DNA of 64,000 nt from assembly GCA_020635435.1 (NCBI GenBank), contig JACJZU010000003.1, positions 62,001-126,000 of the forward strand, given 5' to 3'. Under the pieces are notes generated by a model. The model was given only the letters and a program-made list of their open reading frames with translations. It ran no database searches and was not told where the DNA came from. Both the position numbers and the translations under genes were made by a program. The stretch comes from Flavobacteriales bacterium (GTDB lineage Bacteria > Bacteroidota > Bacteroidia > NS11-12g > UBA9320). Shown in pieces: positions 46,201 to 53,501 of this stretch; position 1 is the first letter of the stretch, and every line of letters begins with the position of its first letter.

Positions 46201-48125
46201 AAACTGCTGAAATTCGATTTGAAGACTGCAAAGTCTCATTGGGCACAGATGCGGTTCTTAATTTAGGTTGCAAAACTGCAATTGACAACGTCACAATAAC
46301 AAACATTCCGGGTGATGATGAATACAAAGGGGTGTACCTATGGGGCCATAAAAACTCAATAGAAAATTCGATTTTTTCAAATGGAATTTATGGCTTAACT
46401 AGTTTAAACACAGTTGGTGGTAATGGCTTACATCTTAGCAGTGTTAGCATCACCGATTGCGAAAATGCATTAACTGTGGAAGGTGTGAGACTTACGATGT
46501 ATGATTGTGATATATTGGACAATTCTGGTTATGGAGTATCTGGCTCAATGTTTACACAGCCTGGGATTCTATCTAATACTGTAGTGGACAATACAACGGG
46601 ACTAGGATTTGAATATCAATCGAATTCAACTGCTCCATTTTTTGTTTGGAACAACTTATTTACAGACAACTCAAGTGATTTGAAAGTAAACACCCAAGGC
46701 AATGTCTATTTAGGATGTAATGAGTTTAATGGGAACACTACAGGTTCGGCCAACGCTGATGTTGGAATTGAGGCAATAGATGCCCAGTTGATCATGAGCA
46801 ACTGGTTCTATACTCAATCTGGATTTAATGAAATTGTTGAACACGATGAGAATATTAGACTTCGACTAGATGCTAAATTCCAATTAAACGAAGGATCTAA
46901 CCAATTAAGCGCATTGACTAACCTTGTTCAGCCTTCTCTTTCATCAGCTGAATATGCCATTGTCGGAACATCTGGATTTAATTCTTCACCCGTTATAGCA
47001 AACGGAAATCTATGGGATGAATCAACTGCAGGTGCAAATGGCCCAGTCGCAACATTTAATGCACCTTATGACCAATACAATTATTTAGTAAATTATACTC
47101 ACACTGTTTCTGGGTTTCCGTTTGTCGGAATGTTATCAATAACTGACCTAAGTCCTATTTCTAAAACTACATTTGATATCAACGCAACTAATGGTTGCCC
47201 TACGTCTCCTGACATGCCAAGAGACGGTTCAGGAGGTGGAGATGAGGATCAAGGTGAAGAAATTAACACTTCAAGTTTCGCAATGATGAACGTGTCGGAC
47301 GCTGTGGACAGCGTGCTATACCTGATGAGTGACACCAACTGCGCATACGATACAGTAATGATGCTATGGACCGAAATTCTTAATCATCCTTATACTCAAC
47401 TAGATTCTACAACAATCGGATATGTTGATCTTGCCATTGATATGGTTTGTGAAACGGTAGGCCAGTGGCTGAGCAATCAAGAGATTGATTCACTTGATTC
47501 GAATCTATTGAATGAGCAAATGTTCTCTGATGCACTAGATATTACAGACCATTGGGAAACATTTCTGGATACCTCTTCGATTCCAGGATTGGATCACCTT
47601 GAAAATCACGTACATTTTGCTGAAGGCCTACTCTATCACGCTGCAGGTGATCTGTCTAGCTCAAAGAGCCAATTTCAGAGTATGGTATCATGGGCAGACG
47701 AGATGACCTATCCAGTAGTAGATTATTGGATCTGTCGTATTAACAGAGAAGAAGACCTTCTCGAAATTGGCTATGATTACACGCAATTAGACTCACTTGA
47801 GATTTGCGAGGTTGTTGATACTCTCTATCAAGGAACATTGTGGAAAGGTATATTACATGATGATGACCACACCCTTAGCAATGTCATCAAGGTGTTTCCA
47901 AACCCAACTAGCGAGAAAGTGGTCCTTGAACTTCCGGAATCAATAAGTTTAAAGGGATTCTCATTGAGAGTGTTTAATGTCAAAGGTCAACTTATGATGG
48001 AGCAAAATGTAGAACCACGTCCGTCTAGAATATACGAAACCCAGATAACAGGTTTACCCGGAGTCTATTTTGTCGAGATCAAGTCCCGAAAGGAATCACA
48101 CGTGGTTAGAGTAATTAAGAAATAA
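43218..48125 (+). CDS. 1635-aa secreted zincin-like protein with beta-helix and T9SS domain
   Basis: Signal peptide (FFLMLTLLTCNYTAWTQ). Around residues 250-350 lies a transthyretin/CarboxypepD-like insert (PLSGVRVALKERDGIFTEEF). At about residue 479 is HEFGHYLMW, an HExxH zinc-peptidase signature, with candidate ligands downstream (WSEGWANAM). Residues about 860-1250 are a right-handed beta-helix with Asn/Gly-rich turns (ENSIFSNGIYGLTS, SVSITDCENALTVEG). The last about 85 residues form a T9SS type A sorting domain (VIKVFPNPTSEKVVLELP). AT-rich, unlike the backbone. It is probably a surface or released metallopeptidase carried by the element; its target is unknown. Confidence 0.8.
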   Translation: MKPNLLNRFFLMLTLLTCNYTAWTQECISIVSYDVISEVLDSTQSELEFVGYLVALDSLQLRGMSRLDSNDWFDLEDVAQEDTGGVWHYQDSLVFTFTLSTDTSNLSFYPQRVTISQSYISSNNDTVDLTWMAYIYYSPWNTVEIYSLSDFYNGPREWLSLDSISGSEPTRISFSDTMLPSSTYNPNDTSHSEEWEATYLLETVPNAPFLIRKAPIHPDTMSYYCETYGDSATEYYNQTHAEGLVGKNKEVYASAPHGTTGTNSAQETFDEIVRGVLTTRIINDNGDEIGMPLSGVRVALKERDGIFTEEFDVAYTDDDGKFEFDITVTQWFEDGNLELFLEFQAQNFNDDFLVTSKGFLNSLDPFEKGIKHVVELGTVPDNQNIFRRTELNANVSNPFYITHILHKSYEFVKNNSNSTTVNTNLSSRTLRVLLNSNSNQTLVAPRIIGAIHGTILWGSLDPIMNLSPERSDHESTIYHEFGHYLMWTTQGHDFISVHHDTDCPNVFGHTGNQEGHLRISWSEGWANAMRYILDGALWKLDVEYGFRAFRAGNPDNNNITFEFLENARLGNFNNGLRSEYLIGTSIYDLWDGPNKSLPNTETLLTIAFGENSIPNYSQDMAYQDDISVNLGGEWINEVDDVELTFSDILAPLYLSTGNCKNFYDYIERLIEFRLYNDCNALYGISKVLRHNRIQLDIVGIQQAIQAGSYLDFNTSISSDELYEQSTFEDFGKDVFCIGHTDEIVLKSNIIEANAGETKSLPNNQWLEDEVDRVEAELGSGARTSDFESYQSEFKPILHEFVTESLLMGFNFPNTTCSLNLNTNIEYPFELDLQTCSDISWQFGNTAVNIGQQDATNSHVTSLTFNSGSELVLSENTILTINNGSTLIIEEGGFLKINGSPTIVLDGEDAKILIRGSLILEEGAAFEPTSGNNGFGVVEFDMPNVNTSSDARSRIKLNPNSTVVFKGTDNTDELVIISNNVLWLDDYPSDDGNGNKTAEIRFEDCKVSLGTDAVLNLGCKTAIDNVTITNIPGDDEYKGVYLWGHKNSIENSIFSNGIYGLTSLNTVGGNGLHLSSVSITDCENALTVEGVRLTMYDCDILDNSGYGVSGSMFTQPGILSNTVVDNTTGLGFEYQSNSTAPFFVWNNLFTDNSSDLKVNTQGNVYLGCNEFNGNTTGSANADVGIEAIDAQLIMSNWFYTQSGFNEIVEHDENIRLRLDAKFQLNEGSNQLSALTNLVQPSLSSAEYAIVGTSGFNSSPVIANGNLWDESTAGANGPVATFNAPYDQYNYLVNYTHTVSGFPFVGMLSITDLSPISKTTFDINATNGCPTSPDMPRDGSGGGDEDQGEEINTSSFAMMNVSDAVDSVLYLMSDTNCAYDTVMMLWTEILNHPYTQLDSTTIGYVDLAIDMVCETVGQWLSNQEIDSLDSNLLNEQMFSDALDITDHWETFLDTSSIPGLDHLENHVHFAEGLLYHAAGDLSSSKSQFQSMVSWADEMTYPVVDYWICRINREEDLLEIGYDYTQLDSLEICEVVDTLYQGTLWKGILHDDDHTLSNVIKVFPNPTSEKVVLELPESISLKGFSLRVFNVKGQLMMEQNVEPRPSRIYETQITGLPGVYFVEIKSRKESHVVRVIKK

Positions 48126-48151
48126 TCACGTACGCATATTTGTGTCAACTT

Positions 48152-48702
48152 TCAACTATCCTTTAATTTATTTATAATAGTTCGCAGCTTCAATTTAGCA
48201 GTTTTAGCACTTAGCCTATCATAACTAATTGACTTGGCATTATGAATGTCTACAGCAGTGACATGTGACTTGTCGATTGAAAAATTCCTGGCGTAGTGTT
48301 TAACAGTGTACGCGTATAGTGCTTCACAAAATAATGCTAATTCGTTATTTGCATACCCATCAAGTCTTGCGATAAACCACATTGCACCTAGTTGAAGACC
48401 GCCGTTGCTATGAAAAGTGTAGATAAAACAAGGTTTGACATAAATTGGAATTGACGCTATCTGTACAATGCTATTCTGCTTACTCTGCTTCAATATCTTT
48501 GAGATCTTTTCTGGCCTGATACTTGATAAGTCAAATTCATTGAAATTCTCTAACAATTCATAGTTTCTTTGGTACATCAGTTTAGATTGCGCTCTTGTTG
48601 CACATGAAGCTTTATAGTCGAGATCAGAAAGCTTCTCATCAACCAACATAGAATCCAGTGCCTTGAAGTAATTTCGAATTGCGCTTAATGCACTGATCCA
48701 AT
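48152..48702 (-). pseudogene. 3' part of an IS21-interrupted gene (225 codons when intact)
   Basis: Codes for the last 180 residues of the split gene, from WISALSAIRNYFKALD to LRTIINKLKDS. The apparent TTG start at 48718 lies inside the IS terminal repeat and is not native. Joining it to 51421-51295 across one copy of the duplicated ATCCAAT restores a single frame of 225 codons (..GGGHYW-ISALSA..). The intact protein has an N-terminal TINELIEFDSRES motif, a glycine triplet and a beta-rich segment around PIYVKPCFIYTFHSNG. I do not recognise the family. Confidence 0.85.
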
Positions 48703-48794
48703 TGAGTATTTCACTCAAACTGACCCACCTGTTTCACTGCAAATTGACCCACCCCTTCACCGGTGGATCTGTTGGCTAAATTAGTGATGAATTT

Positions 48795-49520
48795 TCATTT
48801 GTTGTGTCGAAGGGATTTTCCTTTCAATTCTATTTTATGTGCGTTAGCTATCAGCCTGTCCAAAATGGCATCTGCCAGAGTGGGATCAGCAATGTATTCA
48901 TGCCATTGGGCTATTGGAATTTGAGAAGCAATGATTGTAGCTTTTCGGTGATAGCGATCTTCGAGTATTTGCAATAGGGCTAGCCGAGTATCAGCACTCA
49001 TGGGTTGCAGCCCAAAATCATCCAATATGAGCAAATTGGTTTTTTCGATTTGATTGAGCAATTTGATGAAGGTTCCATCGAGTTTGGCCAGGTTGACCTT
49101 TTCAATAAATCGATTCATATTCAGATACATGGTTTTATATCCCATTAGACAGGCCTGATGCCCGAGTGCACAGGCTATGAAGCTTTTCCCGCAACCTGTC
49201 GCTCCTGTGATGAGGATGTTTTCAGCCTTCTTGACCCAGGAGCAATCGGCTAACAAGCTTATGTGTTCACCCGTAAGATTGCGCTCAGGCGTACACTTGA
49301 TTTCCTCGAGCTGGGCAGCATATCTGAGCTTACTCAATCTCAGATACACTTGGGTACGTTTGAATCGCTTACTGTCCATTTCCTGTTGAACTAATTGACC
49401 CAGTAATTCATGAGGGCCGGGTTGACTGCTTGTAGGTAGATTCAGAATGGCCTCGTAGCTTCGGGCCATTCCTTCAAGTTTCAGCTCACGGAGCTGTTGG
49501 AGTGTTGCTTGTGTGTTCAT
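48795..49520 (-). CDS. istB: IS21 transposition helper ATPase IstB
   Basis: 241 aa, DnaC-like AAA+ protein that assists IstA in choosing the target. Walker A ITGATGCGKSFIACALG, Walker B LLILDDFGLQ, and the sensor/arginine region ASQIPIAQWHEYI are intact. It starts 20 bp after the istA stop, the standard IS21 order. Confidence 0.96.
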   Translation of the reverse strand: MNTQATLQQLRELKLEGMARSYEAILNLPTSSQPGPHELLGQLVQQEMDSKRFKRTQVYLRLSKLRYAAQLEEIKCTPERNLTGEHISLLADCSWVKKAENILITGATGCGKSFIACALGHQACLMGYKTMYLNMNRFIEKVNLAKLDGTFIKLLNQIEKTNLLILDDFGLQPMSADTRLALLQILEDRYHRKATIIASQIPIAQWHEYIADPTLADAILDRLIANAHKIELKGKSLRHNK

Positions 49521-49540
49521 TGTATTGTTTGTTTTAAGTG

Positions 49541-51100
49541 TTAGGAATATTCTTTGGGTCCACGGATATTGTCGTGGACTGGTGTTTTGAAGTCTGGTTC
49601 TATTTGCCGGTCTTTTTTATCCATGTTGTTTTTCAGGATGTTGACTATAATGCCGTAATTAATTCTGGGACATTCCAGTACAAGCGAACACGCCTTTTCC
49701 AGGCGGTCAGCTCCATACTTTTTGGCTAGACGCAAGGTGCCAAGGCAGGAATTATAGGTTTGTTCAGCAAAAGCTTTTGATTTCAGCATTGTTGCGATGG
49801 TTTCTTTGGTGTTGGGGCCCATTTGGGCAGCTTGTCGCAGGAAGTACTCCGCATCCCATCCTCTTTGCTGATAAATGGCTTTATGGTTTTGGGGCATATG
49901 GTCTTTCAATGTTGAGTAACCGTGTTTGCGCCTGTCTCTGGTATGTAGCGCAATACGCTTGTGCTCATGATAGATCTCCAATAGCTCAGAGGTGTAGACT
50001 ATTTTTACTTGTTTGCCGGCATACTCAAAAGGCACACTATATTGATGCCAGTCTTCACCCAGTATGACGTGGTAATTGCGCTGTACTTTGGCCAAGACGG
50101 TTTTCTTCACCTCAAAATCTGTAGCCGGTAGTGGCCTTAACAGCGGTTGTTCATATCGCTGAAAAATTTGCTCTCTGCTGTAATCCCGGCCCTGAAAATT
50201 TCGTTGGTTCAGTAATAGCAAAGCTTCTTTTATCTGCTCATTGAGCTCGGCAAGGCTGTAGGCTTGTTTGTTCCTTAACTTGGCATAAATGCGGTTGTAG
50301 GCTATATTGACACTGGCTTCTACAGTGGCCTTATCTCTAGGTTTACGGACGCGTGTAGCCATAAAAGTAGTCTGGTAGTGCAGGGAAAGTTGTTCGATCA
50401 ACTCGGTGAAAGTGGGTTCATAACGATTGGCCTTTTTGACAGCGGTTTTTGCATTGTCAAACACAACTGCATCGGTAACACCCCCCATATATCGAAAAGC
50501 ACCAATCACTCCCTGGGCAAGAGATTCCTGCGTGTGTCCCCTAAATGCTTGGGCATAGATATAACTACTAAAAGGAAGTGCCGTGATAAAAACATCACAG
50601 AGAATGAGTTCTCCGGTAGGCCGGTCTATGTAGCTGAGTTTATCACCGGCAAAGTCCGCCATGACCTTCTCTGCGGGGCGGTGCGTGAAAATTGCCGTAA
50701 CGTCTCTATATCCGATGTACTCGTTGAGATAATGGCAAAACCGGGTATATCCGTAACCATCAATGAACTCTTGTATATATTCCTCCCAAAGCAATTGCCT
50801 GGTGACATGACGTTTTTTAAGTTCAGTTGCATAATGAGCCAGTTTCTGTTGTAGTTGCGTATACCTGGGATCTATCGATGGAGGTCTCCCGGTTTCAAAT
50901 AGTAATTGACCGAGAGCTTCATCGCTCAGGTCAAGCGCCTGTCTAATGGTATAACTGCTCTGATCAATCAGACGCAAATAAGTGCGGACCGTATTTCGGG
51001 ATAGCTTGAACTGATTGGAAATCGTGCGGATAGATATCCCATTTGCCCTGTGTTGTAATATGTTCCGGATCTGTTGCATGGTTTTCGTTTTTCCTGCCAT
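49541..51100 (-). CDS. istA: IS21 transposase IstA
   Basis: 519 aa. N-terminal helix-turn-helix (GISIRTISNQFKLSRNTVRTYL), then an RNase H-like DDE catalytic core with VMADFAGDKL (first Asp), VVFDNAKTAV (second Asp) and the Glu in KATVEASVNIAY, then a C-terminal beta-barrel domain (NYHVILGEDWHQYSVPFEY). It cuts and joins the element ends. No disruption seen. Confidence 0.96.
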   Translation of the reverse strand: MAGKTKTMQQIRNILQHRANGISIRTISNQFKLSRNTVRTYLRLIDQSSYTIRQALDLSDEALGQLLFETGRPPSIDPRYTQLQQKLAHYATELKKRHVTRQLLWEEYIQEFIDGYGYTRFCHYLNEYIGYRDVTAIFTHRPAEKVMADFAGDKLSYIDRPTGELILCDVFITALPFSSYIYAQAFRGHTQESLAQGVIGAFRYMGGVTDAVVFDNAKTAVKKANRYEPTFTELIEQLSLHYQTTFMATRVRKPRDKATVEASVNIAYNRIYAKLRNKQAYSLAELNEQIKEALLLLNQRNFQGRDYSREQIFQRYEQPLLRPLPATDFEVKKTVLAKVQRNYHVILGEDWHQYSVPFEYAGKQVKIVYTSELLEIYHEHKRIALHTRDRRKHGYSTLKDHMPQNHKAIYQQRGWDAEYFLRQAAQMGPNTKETIATMLKSKAFAEQTYNSCLGTLRLAKKYGADRLEKACSLVLECPRINYGIIVNILKNNMDKKDRQIEPDFKTPVHDNIRGPKEYS

Positions 51101-51164
51101 TTTCTTTTCGAGTTAATTCCTCAAAAAGAATGGAGATCCATGATCCGGTAAAAGGGGCATTAAG

Positions 51165-51284
51165 GTGGGTCACTTTCAACTGAAACAGGTGGGTCAGTAT
51201 GAACTGAAATGGGTGGGTCAGTATCAAGTGAAACGAGTGGGTCAGCTTGCACTGAAATGGGTGGGTCAGTATGGTGTGAAATAG
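51165..51284 (+). repeat. five 24-bp terminal repeats of the IS21 element
   Basis: GTGGGTCA-N8-TGAAA units start at 51165, 51189, 51213, 51237 and 51261 at exact 24-bp spacing. The left end of the element carries two of the reversed units. Five copies at one end is on the high side for this family. Confidence 0.85.
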
Positions 51285-51287
51285 TCA

Positions 51288-51421
51288 ATCCAATAATGGC
51301 CACCACCGGAATCCCCTTGCAATATGGGCTTTCTCGTTTTTAATCTTTCGGCAAAACGTAATTTGGACGTAGATTCTCTTGAATCGAACTCAATCAGCTC
51401 ATTTATAGTCACTTTTTCCAT
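51288..51421 (-). pseudogene. 5' part of the IS21-interrupted gene
   Basis: ATG at 51421 begins MEKVTINELIEFD... and runs 45 residues to the target duplication, where the insertion cuts in the Trp-Ile codons. The matching 3' part is at 48152-48702. It lies 45 bp after the stop of the 43-aa basic gene on the same strand. Confidence 0.85.
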
Positions 51422-51465
51422 GACAATAACAATCTACATGTCACGCTAGGATTTTAGATTTTGAT

Positions 51466-51597
51466 CTAATCTCCTTTTTTATGTTTGTGAGGCTTTAATG
51501 TAGGTGTATTACCCGGTGTTTTTTTATTGTCCCGTTGACGTCTATCTGGTTTGCCTGTGGACTTAGCAATCCTTTTTGGCCCTGGTTTGATTCCCAT
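51466..51597 (-). CDS. 43-aa very basic small protein
   Basis: ATG 51597 to TAG 51466. The product is rich in Lys, Arg, Pro and His (begins MGIKPGPKRIAKSTGKPD, ends PHKHKKGD) with no hydrophobic segment; it looks like a nucleic-acid-binding or unstructured peptide. Its codons are coherent and it lies just upstream of the interrupted 225-codon gene, so the two were probably an operon. Function unknown. Confidence 0.6.
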   Translation of the reverse strand: MGIKPGPKRIAKSTGKPDRRQRDNKKTPGNTPTLKPHKHKKGD

Positions 51598-51751
51598 TTT
51601 TACTTAAATTTTAAAATGAATAAAATAAATTCAACCTTCTCCTGGAAGTGCTCAACAACCATACCTATGTGCATATACTGACAACTTGGCTGCTAACCAG
51701 TCATGAATTCACACAACACCAATTGGAAATTTCTATTCTTGAGCCTTGAGT

Positions 51752-53011
51752 TTATCTGTTTCCCTTCAATATCCCTGAAATATCATGTGTAGGCATTGTT
51801 GGGCCTCCATCATCCTTTAGAAGACCTGTATCAACGCGACTAAAAAGAGACTGAAGGATTAAGTTACGATCTTCCTCTTTCACTGAATCACTCTTTATAA
51901 GGGCGAGATAGAAGTAGGTGAGGGTGTGTCGCTCTTCCGAATCTCGGGCAAGATGAAAAGAGCTGAACATCAACTTAGTCAATGCCCGAATAACATACGC
52001 TAAAAAGGAAAGCAATACTACCAACACGATAGACCATCGAACAATCGCCGTAGCATCATTTTTGAGCACTACGTCGAATATCCAATCAGGTGAACTAACA
52101 AGGATGCCGCCCAAGAGAAGACCAATTCCTGCGACGAAACCAATCAAAATATTCCGTACTTGTATAGCTTCCTTGAAGTATTTGACGGATTTCTGGCGCC
52201 AGTAGCGTGCAGGTGCTTCAAGTTCTAGCTTAGAACTATAAGTTGACTCTAAGTCACCAACTGTTTTATTAGCATGTGTCGAGAATTCATTAAAGTTCTT
52301 TTGAGCGTTAGAAAACCAATCAGCAACTTCCTTTTCTTTATCGTTCTTGAACTGATCAATTTCTGAGGTAAAGTCTTGATACTTTTGTGTAATACCTTTA
52401 ATATGATCGACCATTTGTGACTCGGATTGTCTGATAAGAGTACGATATTGACCTCGAAAGTGGGAAAGAGATTTGGCTTCAGCCGTTCGCCTAACACCTT
52501 TTGACAGCCTGTCTGCAAAATCAAACTCAAATGCAAGCATATTTCCGATGAGCAGATCTTGAGAGCTTAGGCTAGGGTTTGCTTTGATAAAGTAATTATA
52601 AGCACCTTGAATCACCAAGTCAGGGTAGTTAGAACTGATTTCAATTAAAAATTGAGCCTGAGGCGAATCATAAGTAAATAATCTCTCTCCTCCTCTGAGC
52701 GTTTTTGATAAGTGAGACCATTCGATCGCCAGCTCTGCAGACGAGGATTCTACATTCCTTTCTGCGAAACTTTGTACCGCTTCCTTCAACACTTTGAAGT
52801 GGTCTTCAGATGATTTGAGCCTATCCGGAACTATTTCTATGCTTTGCCATCCATCCACTTGCTCTATTAAGAAATCATAAACAGAAACTATACCTGATAA
52901 ATTGAATGACTCACCAATTGTTGGGTAATTGAACACCACCTCAAGCTCGTTGTTCAACCATTCAACACCTTTTGACTTGCTGATCGCTTCTCGAAATTCT
53001 TGCTTGTTCAT
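51752..53011 (-). CDS. DUF6161-like coiled-coil membrane protein
   Basis: 419 aa. Residues 1-160 are a soluble domain with SPQAQFLIEISSNYPDL; 170-260 a likely coiled coil; two membrane segments follow at about 283-306 (ILIGFVAGIGLLLGGILV) and 322-342 (WSIVLVVLLSFLAYVI); the tail carries ERHTLTYFYLALIKSDSV and GLLKDDGGPTMP, which I recall from DUF6161 proteins (from memory, not searched). No signal peptide, so both termini are likely cytoplasmic. It is AT-rich and lies back-to-back with the ATPase gene 490 bp away. Role unknown; the family often appears in variable regions. Confidence 0.6.
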   Translation of the reverse strand: MNKQEFREAISKSKGVEWLNNELEVVFNYPTIGESFNLSGIVSVYDFLIEQVDGWQSIEIVPDRLKSSEDHFKVLKEAVQSFAERNVESSSAELAIEWSHLSKTLRGGERLFTYDSPQAQFLIEISSNYPDLVIQGAYNYFIKANPSLSSQDLLIGNMLAFEFDFADRLSKGVRRTAEAKSLSHFRGQYRTLIRQSESQMVDHIKGITQKYQDFTSEIDQFKNDKEKEVADWFSNAQKNFNEFSTHANKTVGDLESTYSSKLELEAPARYWRQKSVKYFKEAIQVRNILIGFVAGIGLLLGGILVSSPDWIFDVVLKNDATAIVRWSIVLVVLLSFLAYVIRALTKLMFSSFHLARDSEERHTLTYFYLALIKSDSVKEEDRNLILQSLFSRVDTGLLKDDGGPTMPTHDISGILKGNR

Positions 53012-53501
53012 TTTGGGCTACTTTTTTAGTGAAGAACTTGGTATCAGCGTGCGATGAATAAATATTTACAACAACACGATAAGTTGATAAAATCGCACAT
53101 TGATTCTCTAGTAATCGCAAAGGACAAAACTCCTACCGAAAGTTTTTTTGATAGTGTCGTGCGACAATTTGACATGCAACCAAAGCTATTTTGTCTTCAA
53201 CTCATCAACGTGCGAGTAATATTAACTACCTGGACAAGATTATCAGGCGGAATTTCTATTGACTTTATCAGGTAATAAAACCATCAGCAAATCTAGCGCT
53301 CTCAAAGACTGTTTTATATTGGACCATTACGTTATAAGATCCTACCTTGATGACTCAACATACCCAAATAAGATAAAATAAGATTCGTAACGATCGAAGA
53401 GAGTATGCACCAGACCGTCTGGGCAAACATATAGTCAAATGCAACAATTAAGATAAATTGAATATTCTAACCTAGGACAATCTTATGCCTATTTTTACAT
53501 T
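53012..53501. other. intergenic region, possible 73-aa ORF
   Basis: Between the divergent membrane-protein and ATPase genes. A plus-strand frame 53054-53275 (begins MNKYLQQHDKLIKSHID) has a plausible helical N-terminal half and an unlikely C-terminal half, so it may be a gene remnant. A -7-like TATTTTTA at about 53486 precedes the ATPase start. The region is AT-rich. Confidence 0.35.

Larger units (their letters stand above)
48703..51287 (-). mobile_element. IS21-family insertion sequence
   Basis: 2585 bp with istA and istB in the same direction. Ends are TGA[G/C]TATTTCAC inverted repeats; the 7-bp target duplication ATCCAAT lies at 48696-48702 and 51288-51294. Internal copies of the TGACCCACC motif lie 24 bp apart: at 48721 and 48745 on the left, and five tandem 24-bp units at 51165-51284 on the right, presumably IstA-binding sites. 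Both genes look intact, so the element may be active or recently arrived. Confidence 0.93.
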
